Shown: positions 1 to 8,509 of the stretch, in pieces
Position numbering within the stretch: the first letter of the stretch is position 1
How the letters are laid out: each line of letters starts with the position of its first letter
Source of the DNA: Candidatus Butyricicoccus avicola
GTDB taxonomy: Bacteria > Bacillota > Clostridia > Oscillospirales > Butyricicoccaceae
Assembly (NCBI GenBank): GCA_019119435.1
Contig: DWWZ01000010.1
Span: 1-42,863 of the forward strand
DNA length: 42,863 bases
Reading direction: 5' to 3'
Notes under the pieces: model-generated
What the model saw: the letters and a program-made list of their open reading frames with translations, nothing else
The model's database searches: none
What the model was told of the DNA's origin: nothing
Made by a program: the position numbers and the translations under genes

Positions 1-1167
1 AATATCCGCCTGAGCTGGATTACCGTCCCAGAGGTGACGGACAGCGTCGTCCAGTACCGTGTCAAGGGAACGACCGCCTGGAAGACCGTCAAAGGGACAT
101 CCTATGTCGACGCTGTGACCGAGGGATGGAAGGAACTGGCTACCCACCAGGCAGTTTTGAAGGATTTGCCGGCAGATGCCCAGATTGAGTACCGTGTCGG
201 AGACGGCAAGGACTTCATGAGCGAAATCCACACATTCAAGGCGCCGCAGGCCGAGGACGCTGATGCATTCTCGTTTATCTTTGTGGCAGACCCGCAGTCG
301 GTCACCCAGGAGGACTATATGTCGTTCAAAAAGTCGCTGGATTATGCGACGACGTTTGTCGAGCCAGAGTTCATCGTGTCGGGCGGAGATACCACCCAGG
401 ATGGCTACAAGGCAACCGAGTGGGAAAATTGCTTCGCCGTCATGGGGGACTACTACGCTTCCATCCCGACCATCACCGTCCCCGGCAACCATGAGATGAA
501 AGGCGACTGGGGCTTTGTCTCCTTTGCCCAGCGCTTTAACATGCCAGGCGGCAATTCCGGTACGGAATTTGACAACACTATCGGCTGCTTTGAGTATGGA
601 GACGCCTGCATAGTGGCGCTCAATACCGAAGTTACCCCGCCGGAGGACAAGGCGGAGATCATCCAGAAGCAGCTCAAGTGGGCCAAGTCCTGCTATGAAA
701 ATTCCGACAAGAAATGGCGCATTATGGTCGTTCATGCAGGCCCGTATACCTCGAACCACGATCCGCTGGAAGTGCGCGATCTGTTCATCAACGACAGCCC
801 GTACTCTGTCGACGCTCTGGGCGTGGACCTGTTCCTCAACGGCCATGACCACATCTATATCCGCTCGTGCGTCAAGGATGGGCAAAAGGCCGAAATCGGC
901 GAGGGCACGACTTATGTGACCGGCGGCACGGTCGGCAACAAGTATTACGCATACATCCCGGAGCGCAGCGATGACACGACGGTCGCCTACCATGACGACG
1001 AGGACCGCCAGACATTCTCTATCATCACGGTCTCTGAGGATGCCATTACCGGGCAGGCATATCAGTGTGTGGACGATGATACCGATCTCAAGGAAGAGAT
1101 GGAGACCTGGGACAACTGGGAGCTGTCCGACTCCTATACAATCTCGAGCACCAGGCGTGCGGCGTGA
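1..1167 (+). CDS. Metallophosphoesterase / purple acid phosphatase-like protein (5' truncated by window)
   Basis: Frame open from base 1 (NIRLSWITVPEVTDSVVQYR, FnIII-like N-terminal domain); motifs VADPQ, GGDTTQDG, PGNHE, VVHAGPY, NGHDH typical of calcineurin-like phosphoesterases. Confidence 0.88.
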   Translation, partial: NIRLSWITVPEVTDSVVQYRVKGTTAWKTVKGTSYVDAVTEGWKELATHQAVLKDLPADAQIEYRVGDGKDFMSEIHTFKAPQAEDADAFSFIFVADPQSVTQEDYMSFKKSLDYATTFVEPEFIVSGGDTTQDGYKATEWENCFAVMGDYYASIPTITVPGNHEMKGDWGFVSFAQRFNMPGGNSGTEFDNTIGCFEYGDACIVALNTEVTPPEDKAEIIQKQLKWAKSCYENSDKKWRIMVVHAGPYTSNHDPLEVRDLFINDSPYSVDALGVDLFLNGHDHIYIRSCVKDGQKAEIGEGTTYVTGGTVGNKYYAYIPERSDDTTVAYHDDEDRQTFSIITVSEDAITGQAYQCVDDDTDLKEEMETWDNWELSDSYTISSTRRAA

Positions 1168-1226
1168 CCACACACACAAACTAAATATCTAGGATATTGT
1201 TCCTTTTTCATCCTCTTATTCAAAAT

Positions 1227-1258
1227 GCGGCAGGCCATATGGCTTGCCGTATTTTTTT
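1227..1258 (+). terminator. Rho-independent terminator
   Basis: cggcaggcc-at-atggcttgccg hairpin followed by a T7 run. Confidence 0.75.
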
Positions 1259-1319
1259 GCGATCAGCAGGGCGGATACCTGATATCTGCAAGCAGGGACA
1301 AAAGCGGCCCGCAGCCGTG

Positions 1320-1766
1320 TCAGGGAAGCAGATATAGGACCAGGCCATATAAGATGCTGGCCGAGATGCCATAGACTAGGACAGGTCCGGCGATGGCGAA
1401 CAGCTTTGCGCCCAGGCCCAGGATGAGCCCTTCGGACTTGAATTCCATGGCAGGGGACACGATGGAGTTGGCAAAGCCGGTGATGGGGACAAGCGTGCCC
1501 GCGCCGGCCTTTTTTGCCAGCTTGTCATAGAGGTGCAGGCCGGTCAGCAGCGCGCCCAGAAATACCATGGTGATGGCGGTCGCGGCAGAAACCCCAGATT
1601 CGTCCAGGCCACGGCCCTTGTAGAAATCGGACACCAGCTGCCCCACCGTACAGATCAGCCCGCCGATGACGAATGCCCAGAGCATGTCGGCCGGCAAATG
1701 GGACGGCGGCGCGGCCCGGTCCAGCATCTTTGCATATTCTTCTTTGGTTAGCTTCATGGGAAGCAC
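1320..1766 (-). CDS. spoVAC: Stage V sporulation protein AC
   Basis: 148 aa; MKLTKEEYAKM start region, PITGFANSIVSPAMEFKSEGLILGLGAKLF core characteristic of SpoVAC. Confidence 0.88.
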   Translation of the reverse strand: MLPMKLTKEEYAKMLDRAAPPSHLPADMLWAFVIGGLICTVGQLVSDFYKGRGLDESGVSAATAITMVFLGALLTGLHLYDKLAKKAGAGTLVPITGFANSIVSPAMEFKSEGLILGLGAKLFAIAGPVLVYGISASILYGLVLYLLP

Positions 1767-1803
1767 TTCCTTTCCGCAATGTTGGCAGGAGGGATCTTTG
1801 CCA

Positions 1804-1833
1804 TAGTATGGGCTATACGGGAAAAACTTATTC
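1804..1833 (-). promoter_or_regulatory. Candidate sigma-G (forespore) promoter for spoVAC
   Basis: On minus strand: GAATA - N18 - CATACTA, matching the sigma-G pattern gHATR-N18-CATNHTA, about 30 nt upstream of the ORF. Confidence 0.65.
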
Positions 1834-1879
1834 TGACCCTATAAAAATATCTAAAATTGGATATTTGAAAAAGGTCAGA
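1832..1879. promoter_or_regulatory. Two-tier symmetric dyad (candidate operator)
   Basis: TCTGACC-N6-AAATATC-N8-GATATTT-N6-GGTCAGA; both inverted-repeat pairs are perfect and share one centre. Confidence 0.6.
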
Positions 1880-1892
1880 CGCCTGCTAAACT
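1865..1892 (+). promoter_or_regulatory. Candidate promoter of ECF transporter gene
   Basis: TTGAAA - 16 nt - TAAACT upstream of ORF at 1934; -35 overlaps the dyad. Confidence 0.45.
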
Positions 1893-1933
1893 GTTGTACA
1901 GCAAGGAACCACAGATCAAGGGAGGTATTCACC

Positions 1934-2521
1934 ATGACAGAGAAAAAGAGAGGCATTACGACGTATGACATTGTCGCAATTGCGCTGATGGCGGCATTTG
2001 TATTTGTTGCGACCTACTTTTTTAAGATCGATTTGCCAACCATCGGTGGCAAAGTGAGCATCAAGCTGGGCAATGGCATTTGTATCCTGGCGGCGCTGCT
2101 GCTGGGCGGATGGCGCGGGGCGCTGTCGGCGGCCATCGGCTGCACGCTGTTTGACCTGCTCGACCCGGTATACGCCAAGGAAGCGTGGGTCACTTTCATC
2201 CGCTACTTCATCATGGCTGGCCTGTGCGGCACCATCGCGCACTGGCATGGCGCGCAGGGCGCACACTTCCGCCGGAATGTCGTGGCGGCCGTGATCGGCG
2301 CCTACAGCTATTCGGCCATGTACATCGGCAGCAAGGTCTTAGAGCAGTTGCTGCTCGGCTCCTCGTCCCTGCGCAATGCAGTCATTGCCTGCACCACCAA
2401 TATCACTGCCTCGCTCATCAACGCGACCGCCGGCGTGATCGTTGCCCTGGTGCTGGCGCCCGTCCTGCGCCGTGCGCTCGCGCAGACGACCTTTGGCCAA
2501 CACGTCTATAACCACTCTTAA
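1934..2521 (+). CDS. ECF transporter S-component-like membrane protein
   Basis: 195 aa from ATG after ggaggtattcacc; VSIKLGNGICILAALLLGGWRGALSAAIGCTLFDLL pattern of ECF S components. Confidence 0.75.
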   Translation: MTEKKRGITTYDIVAIALMAAFVFVATYFFKIDLPTIGGKVSIKLGNGICILAALLLGGWRGALSAAIGCTLFDLLDPVYAKEAWVTFIRYFIMAGLCGTIAHWHGAQGAHFRRNVVAAVIGAYSYSAMYIGSKVLEQLLLGSSSLRNAVIACTTNITASLINATAGVIVALVLAPVLRRALAQTTFGQHVYNHS

Positions 2522-2569
2522 ATGCAATTGCTATCATGCCCCGGCCGCTGAAAAGGCTGGGGAGAAGCA

Positions 2570-2599
2570 AGCCCGCAGGCACAGCCTGCGGGCTTTTTG
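2570..2599 (+). terminator. Rho-independent terminator
   Basis: agcccgcaggc-aca-gcctgcgggct followed by T run. Confidence 0.85.
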
Positions 2600-2822
2600 T
2601 CTGCTTAAGGATAGACAGATCGCTGCGAAATGGGACAGAAAAAATGCAATATGTGCACAAAATCGGTCAGGTATAACACAAATGTATGGAAAACGATAAA
2701 AAATAGGTATTTTACATTTTACCATGCTACCATTACAATGAAATTGCAGGTGAAATGATTCCTCCTGCAAAGATGCGGGACATGCGGGAATCTGCCGCAG
2801 GCCATAGAGAAAGGAGCCAGCC

Positions 2823-3518
2823 ATGCAAAAATCTTGGAAAGCGGCCTGCGTGCTGCTGATAACGGCACTGGCCGGTTTTGCCTTTGCCGCCTGCCAGCCA
2901 CAGGAGACCGAACCGCCCGCCGCGCAGCCCGAACAGGACCGAGCACTCGTCGCGTATTTTTCGCTGTGGGACAACGCCGGACAGCCGGGGTACGCCGATG
3001 CACAGACTTCCGCGAGTGTGGTGGTGCATAACGGGCAGTCGGTGGGCACGACTGGCTATATCGCCCGGCTGATCGGGGAGATGACAGATGGGGAGCTGTA
3101 TCCCATCCGTACCGAGCAGACCTATCCGGCGGACCGGCAGTCGGTTGAGATCTACAACCGGCAGAGCAGCGCGCGCCCGGCACTGGCCGGAGAGCCTCTG
3201 GACGTGGAGACGTACGATGTGGTCTATCTGGGATATCCGATTTGGAATGACCAAATTCCGGGCGCGGTCTACAGCTTTTTGGAACGCTATGACCTGTCAG
3301 GCAAAACCATTGTGCCATTTTGTACCTATGAGGAGGGCACAACAGACAGCACCTACGCCGCGATCGCCGCAGCGGAGCCGGAGGCAGAGGTCATACAGAG
3401 CGGGTTTTTCATCCTGCCAGAGGAGATGCCTGAGGCGCGGGCTTATCTCTCAGTATGGCTGGAAGGGCTGTATACACTGGAGGCGCAGCCGCTGGGATCG
3501 GGGCAGGTCCAGGGCTGA
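2823..3518 (+). CDS. Flavodoxin-family lipoprotein
   Basis: Signal peptide with lipobox (FAFAAC), LVAYFS strand, DVVYLGYPIWNDQIPGAV flavodoxin core. Confidence 0.82.
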   Translation: MQKSWKAACVLLITALAGFAFAACQPQETEPPAAQPEQDRALVAYFSLWDNAGQPGYADAQTSASVVVHNGQSVGTTGYIARLIGEMTDGELYPIRTEQTYPADRQSVEIYNRQSSARPALAGEPLDVETYDVVYLGYPIWNDQIPGAVYSFLERYDLSGKTIVPFCTYEEGTTDSTYAAIAAAEPEAEVIQSGFFILPEEMPEARAYLSVWLEGLYTLEAQPLGSGQVQG

Positions 3519-3557
3519 GAGGAGAAAGATTGACAGCAGACAAGGAGGATAAGACAG

Positions 3558-4232
3558 ATGAAACACAACGGCAATAAGCGGGCAATCCATATTTCCCTGA
3601 AACTGAGTCTGTCCCTTGGATTTTCCACGGGCAAAAAGCGGCAGGAGCGCGAGGTCGACTTAGCGCTGCCGCGGGAGTTGCCGCCGGAGCAGGAGAGCGG
3701 GGAACCGCCGCAGGCGGCACAGGAATTGCCGCAGGAGCAGGACGCGGCGCAGCCGCCGCGTGCGGCGCTCGTTGCCTATTTCTCGCGGATGCAGGAAGCA
3801 CCGGAGGACGAGTATGTGCCAGACCCGGTGACCGCATTGGCCCAGTGGATTGCTGCGCTGACAGGCGGGGACATCCATGCCATCTATGCCGAGGAAGTGT
3901 CCCTGGACAAGGAGCAGGGCCGCACGGTGCTTGCCGAGCCGGCTGTGCCCATGGAGCAGTATGATGTGGTCTTTCTGGGTTATCCGGAATGGTGGGACAG
4001 CTGCCCGGCCGAGGTGCGCAGCTTTTTACAGACGCATGACGTTTCTGACAAGCAGATTGCACCGTTCTGCGTGACCAACGGGGCGTTTGCCGGCGGCGCG
4101 GATGCGCTGCGGGAGATCCGTCCGGACGCACAGGTGGGCGAGGCGCTGTGCCTGACGGCCGAAGCGGTATCCGGCCAGACCGAGCAGGCACAGGATGCGC
4201 TGCGGGCCTGGCTGGGGCGGCTGGGATACTGA
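3558..4232 (+). CDS. Flavodoxin-like protein (divergent paralogue with Pro/Glu/Gln-rich N-terminal segment)
   Basis: RAALVAYFSRMQEAPEDE...YDVVFLGYPEWWDSCPAEV; SD aaggagg upstream of ATG. Confidence 0.7.
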   Translation: MKHNGNKRAIHISLKLSLSLGFSTGKKRQEREVDLALPRELPPEQESGEPPQAAQELPQEQDAAQPPRAALVAYFSRMQEAPEDEYVPDPVTALAQWIAALTGGDIHAIYAEEVSLDKEQGRTVLAEPAVPMEQYDVVFLGYPEWWDSCPAEVRSFLQTHDVSDKQIAPFCVTNGAFAGGADALREIRPDAQVGEALCLTAEAVSGQTEQAQDALRAWLGRLGY

Positions 4233-4240
4233 ACACAGTA

Positions 4241-4278
4241 AAGGGCCGAAGGCTTGTGAAAAGCCCGCGGCCCTTTTT
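4241..4278 (+). terminator. Rho-independent terminator
   Basis: aagggccg...cggccctttttc hairpin plus T run. Confidence 0.6.
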
Positions 4279-4334
4279 CCGTATGCGATGGCCCGGCGCG
4301 GCGTGCCGCCTCGGCCTATCCGGTGTATTGTGGT

Positions 4335-5534
4335 TTAGTTGGTGTAGTTATCGAAATAGCCTTGGATATAGACGATGGGCGTGCCCTTGTCGCCCGAGCC
4401 CGAGGTCAGGTCGGCCAGCGAGCCGATCAGGTCGGTCAGACGGCGCGGCGTGGTGCCCTGGGTCACCATGGTGCCCTTGAGGCTCTGCGCCTTTTCGTCC
4501 TTTTCGTGGATGTAGCCCTTGATGGCCTGCTTGAGCGCGTCGCCCTTGAGGTCGGCGAAATCATTGTCCGCCAGATACTTGAGCTTGACCTCGTTGGGGG
4601 TACCCTCGAGGCCGGGGGTGTATGCCGGGGAGACGACCGGGTCGGCCAGCTCCCAGATCTTGCCGACCGGGTCCTTGAACGCGCCGTCGCCATAGATCAT
4701 GACTTCGACCTGCTTGCCGGTCCGTTCCCGCATCATTTGCTGGATGCGGGCAACCATCTCGTCACAGTGGATGGGGAACAGCTTGACGGTCTCCTCGGTC
4801 GCCTTGTTGGAGCCCAGAAGGCCAAAGCGGTCGTTGTAGCCCGAGCCGTCGATGCTCGCGGTCATGATATCGTCCAGCGTGCACACGACCTCGGCGCCTG
4901 CCTTTTGCAGGATACGCTTGGTGCGCGCCCGGGTGTGGATATCGCAGGCCAAGACGGTTTTTGTGTAGTCCAGGATGGCACGCGGGTTGTTGGCAAAGAT
5001 GATCTCTGCCTCAGCGCCGGCCTGTTCGATGATCTGCTGATAATAGGAGACGTAATCTACGCCGGTAAAGACATGGGTCCGGTTGCCAAAATGCGCACGG
5101 TACTGCGCAAGGCTGAGCACATCGCTCCAGGGGTTGACGCCCTGTTCATCTACAAGATCGGGGTCGATCAGATGGTTGCCGACCTCATCGGACGGATAGC
5201 TGAGCATGAGCACGACCTTTTTGCAGCCCATGGCGATGCCCTTGAGGCAGATGGCAAAGCGGTTGCGGCTGAGAATGGGGAAAATTACACCCACGGTGCC
5301 GCCGCCGAGCTTGGCGCGGACATCGGCCGCGATGTCCTGCACGCGCGCATAGTTGCCCTGGGCGCGCGCCACGACGGCCTCGGTCACGGCGATGACGTCG
5401 CGGTCCTCCACGGAGAACGGCGCGCTCTGGGCGGCGGCCATGACCGAATCAACCACGATCTGCGCAAGGTCGTCTCCTGCACGGATGATAGGGGCACGGA
5501 TGCCGCGTGATACTGTACCGATCATTCTTTCCAT
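4335..5534 (-). CDS. CofE-like (coenzyme F420-0:L-glutamate ligase family) protein
   Basis: 399 aa; GTVSRGIRAPIIRAGDDL, DVIAVTEAVVARAQGN, LSRNRFAICLKGIA, IYGDGAFKDPVGKIWELADPVV motifs. Confidence 0.72.
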   Translation of the reverse strand: MERMIGTVSRGIRAPIIRAGDDLAQIVVDSVMAAAQSAPFSVEDRDVIAVTEAVVARAQGNYARVQDIAADVRAKLGGGTVGVIFPILSRNRFAICLKGIAMGCKKVVLMLSYPSDEVGNHLIDPDLVDEQGVNPWSDVLSLAQYRAHFGNRTHVFTGVDYVSYYQQIIEQAGAEAEIIFANNPRAILDYTKTVLACDIHTRARTKRILQKAGAEVVCTLDDIMTASIDGSGYNDRFGLLGSNKATEETVKLFPIHCDEMVARIQQMMRERTGKQVEVMIYGDGAFKDPVGKIWELADPVVSPAYTPGLEGTPNEVKLKYLADNDFADLKGDALKQAIKGYIHEKDEKAQSLKGTMVTQGTTPRRLTDLIGSLADLTSGSGDKGTPIVYIQGYFDNYTN

Positions 5535-5643
5535 AGTGTTGTCCTCTTTTTCGTATAATGCAGAAAATGTAGATTTCTGTTCCTATTATACCGGTTTTTC
5601 GCCGCCGGGGCAACCGGGAAAGAGAAAAAATCCCGGCGGCCGA

Positions 5644-5672
5644 TTGTCAGGGGCAAAAAGGGCTGATATACT
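5644..5672 (+). promoter_or_regulatory. Sigma-A-type promoter
   Basis: TTGTCA - 17 nt - TATACT. Confidence 0.7.
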
Positions 5673-5769
5673 AAAAGAAAGGCCCGGCGAAAGAGAGCGC
5701 GTATGCGCCGGGTGCAAAAAGAGAATTGATACTGTCTTTTTAGACCAGAACGAGAGAGGAATTTTTTTT

Positions 5770-6888
5770 ATGGAGCCTGCAAAGGTATATTTTGCGGATT
5801 TCCGCACGACCCTGACCGAAAATCTGCAGCAGAAGCTGTGGCGCCTTCTAGATAAGGCCGGCATGGGCACAATCGATTTTGACAAGAAGTACGCTGCGAT
5901 CAAGCTGCATTTTGGCGAGCCGGGCAATCTGGCTTTCCTGCGCCCCAACTGGGCCAAGACTGTGGCCGATTACGTCAAGGCGCACGGCGGCAAGCCGTTC
6001 CTGACCGACTGCAACACGCTCTATGTGGGCGGGCGCAAGAATGCACTCGATCACATGGATTCGGCTTACTTAAATGGCTTTTCGCCCTTTTCGACCGGCT
6101 GCCATGTGATCATTGCGGACGGACTCAAGGGGACGGACGAGACCTATGTGCCGGTCGAGGGCGGCGAGTACATTAAGGAGGCCAAGATTGGCACGGCCAT
6201 CATGGACGCCGATGTCCTGATCTCGCTGACCCATTTCAAGGGCCATGAGAACACCGGCTTTGGCGGCGCACTCAAGAACATCGGCATGGGCTGCGGCTCG
6301 CGCGCGGGCAAGATGGAGATGCACAACGCGGGCAAGCCGCGCGTCCATCAGAAGCGCTGCGTGGGCTGCGCGATGTGCACGCGCGTATGCGCGCATGGGG
6401 CGATCACCGTCCAGGGCCGCAAGGCCAGCATTGACCATACCAAGTGCGTCGGCTGCGGCCGCTGCATCGGCATGTGCCCGCATGACGCCATCGCCTGCGA
6501 TTACGACGAGTCCAACATCGTCCTCAACCGCAAGATCGCCGAGTACACCAAGGCGGTCGTGGACGGCCGTCCATGCTTCCATATCGCACTTGTCATCGAC
6601 GTGTCGCCCAACTGCGACTGCCACGCCGAGAACGATGTGCCGATCGTGCCGAACGTTGGCATGTTCGCCTCGTTCGACCCGGTCGCGCTCGACCAGGCCT
6701 GTGCGGACGCGGTCAACCAGATGCCGGCGAACCCGCACTCGGCGCTCTTTGACCACGATGCACCAAAGGCGGAGGACGCGCATGACCACTTCCACGCCGC
6801 CCATCCGGAGACCAACTGGCAGAGCGCGCTCGAACACGGCGAGAAGATCGGCATCGGTACGCGTCAGTACACGCTCATCCGCATTTAA
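5770..6888 (+). CDS. DUF362 domain protein with two [4Fe-4S] ferredoxin motifs
   Basis: 372 aa; IKLHFGEPGN, SLTHFKGHENTGFGGALKNIGMG, CVGCAMCTRVCAHGAI and CVGCGRCIGMCPHDAI. Confidence 0.88.
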   Translation: MEPAKVYFADFRTTLTENLQQKLWRLLDKAGMGTIDFDKKYAAIKLHFGEPGNLAFLRPNWAKTVADYVKAHGGKPFLTDCNTLYVGGRKNALDHMDSAYLNGFSPFSTGCHVIIADGLKGTDETYVPVEGGEYIKEAKIGTAIMDADVLISLTHFKGHENTGFGGALKNIGMGCGSRAGKMEMHNAGKPRVHQKRCVGCAMCTRVCAHGAITVQGRKASIDHTKCVGCGRCIGMCPHDAIACDYDESNIVLNRKIAEYTKAVVDGRPCFHIALVIDVSPNCDCHAENDVPIVPNVGMFASFDPVALDQACADAVNQMPANPHSALFDHDAPKAEDAHDHFHAAHPETNWQSALEHGEKIGIGTRQYTLIRI

Positions 6889-6904
6889 CCGGACGGATTT
6901 TCAG

Positions 6905-7419
6905 ATGCGGCAGACGCTCTTCATCCGGCCCGCCCGGGCGGATGAATTCCCCGCAGTACGCGCGTTTTACCACCATCTGACCGATGCCATGCGGGATGCG
7001 GCCTTTCCGCCAGGCTGGGAGAAGGATATCTATCCTGCGCCCGCATTCCTGCGGCAGGCCATAGCCAGCCGGGGCCTTTTTCTGGGCCTAGCCGCCGGGC
7101 AGATCGCCGCGTGCATGGTGCTCGACCGCACGGGCAACCCGGACTACGATAAGGCCTGCTGGCCGACGGCACGCGCGCCTGGGGAATACCTCGTGATCCA
7201 TGCACTGGGCGTACGCCCAGACCTTGCGGGCCAGGGCCTTGCAGGACAGATGGTCCGGAAAGCAATTGCCTGCGCGCGGTGCGGCTGGACGTCCTGGCGG
7301 GCAACATACCGGCCGAGCGGCTGTATGTCGGGCAAGGGTTCCGCTATGTCGATACGGTCGAGATGTTTTACGCGGACACCGGACGGACCGCCTTTCGGCT
7401 GTACGAATATGCCCTATAG
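6905..7419 (+). pseudogene. GNAT-family N-acetyltransferase, frameshifted
   Basis: MRQTLFIRPARADEFPAVRAFYHHL...VIHALGVRPDLAGQGLAGQMVRKAIACAR in one frame, then VRLDVLAGNIPAERLYVGQGFRYVDTVEMFYADTGRTAFRLYEYAL* in another frame from about 7279. Confidence 0.85.
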
Positions 7420-7435
7420 CAGTATCAAAATGATA

Positions 7436-7484
7436 GAAAAAGCGGACGTCTTTCGATCTCTGGTCGAAAGACGTCCGCTTTTTT
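7436..7484. terminator. Bidirectional rho-independent terminator
   Basis: aaaaagcggacgtctttcga-tctctgg-tcgaaagacgtccgcttttttg between convergent genes. Confidence 0.9.
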
Positions 7485-7495
7485 GTCTCCAAGGC

Positions 7496-8503
7496 TCAGC
7501 AGATGCGCGGCAGCTGCAAGCCGGACAGCTTGGACAGGATGCGCTTGCCGCCAATGGCGGTCTTGAGCAGCACATGGCCGGGCATTTCACCGGTGACCGT
7601 ACCGATCCGCGCCGCCTGTTCGCCGCCCGGTGTCCGGCGGATGGCGGCCAAAACAGCATCGGCGCAGGCAGGGTCGCAGACGGCCAGCATGCGCCCCTCA
7701 CAGGCACAGTAGAGCGGGTCCAGGCCCAAAAGGTCGCAGGCCGACTGCACGGCGGGATCAATGGGCAGCGCACCCTCGTCCAGTGTGATGGAAAAAGGCG
7801 TTCCCTCGGTGAACTCGTTCAGCGTGGTGGCCACGCCGCCCCGGGTCGGATCGCGCAGTATACGGATGCCGGACGGGGCGGCATTCCGTGCCGCGGACGC
7901 AATCTCGTGCAGCGGCCGGCAGTCCGATTGCAATGGGCCGCCTGCTTCCAGAAGGCCGGCACGGGCCAGCATGACCGCTGCACCGTGGCAGCCAATGCTG
8001 CCGCTGACGAGCACGGCGTCGCCCGGCTGGAAGCCCTGCCTGCCGGGCAGCACCGCGCGCTGGAACCCGATGCCGGCGGTGTTGATGTAAATGCCGTCGC
8101 CCTTGCCGGACTCGACGACCTTGGTGTCGCCGGTCACGATGGACACGCCGGCCGCTTTGGTCTGGTCGGCAATGGAGCGCACGATGCGCTTGAGGTCGGA
8201 CAACAGGAAGCCTTCCTCTAGGATGAGGGCAAGGCTGAGATAGCGCGGTTCGCCGCCCGCCATACACAGGTCGTTGACCGTGCCGCAGACGGCCAGCTTG
8301 CCGATGTCCCCGCCGGGGAATTCCCACGGAGAGACCACAAAGCTGTCGGTCGAAAAGATCAACTTGGGTCCGCCGGCGAGGACCGCGCCGTCTCCCAGTT
8401 CAGCGAGCGCAGGATTGTCAAAAGCGGGAAGTAGGATGGACTGGATGAGGTCGGCGGTCTTTTGCCCGCCGCTGCCATAGTCCAGTGTGATTTGCTCGTC
8501 CAT
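7496..8503 (-). CDS. hypE: Hydrogenase expression/formation protein HypE
   Basis: ITLDYGSGGQKTADLI start, DPTRGGVATTLNE, C-terminal PRIC ending with the substrate cysteine. Confidence 0.95.
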   Translation of the reverse strand: MDEQITLDYGSGGQKTADLIQSILLPAFDNPALAELGDGAVLAGGPKLIFSTDSFVVSPWEFPGGDIGKLAVCGTVNDLCMAGGEPRYLSLALILEEGFLLSDLKRIVRSIADQTKAAGVSIVTGDTKVVESGKGDGIYINTAGIGFQRAVLPGRQGFQPGDAVLVSGSIGCHGAAVMLARAGLLEAGGPLQSDCRPLHEIASAARNAAPSGIRILRDPTRGGVATTLNEFTEGTPFSITLDEGALPIDPAVQSACDLLGLDPLYCACEGRMLAVCDPACADAVLAAIRRTPGGEQAARIGTVTGEMPGHVLLKTAIGGKRILSKLSGLQLPRIC

Positions 8504-8509
8504 GGATCG

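Noticed and set aside
1820-1933. Riboswitch in the ECF transporter leader
   Set aside because: The dyad lies upstream of or over the inferred -35, so it would not be in the transcript; no known aptamer core recognised.
4323-5510. 395-aa plus ORF
   Set aside because: Fully antisense to the CofE-like gene; low-quality composition caused by high GC codon bias.
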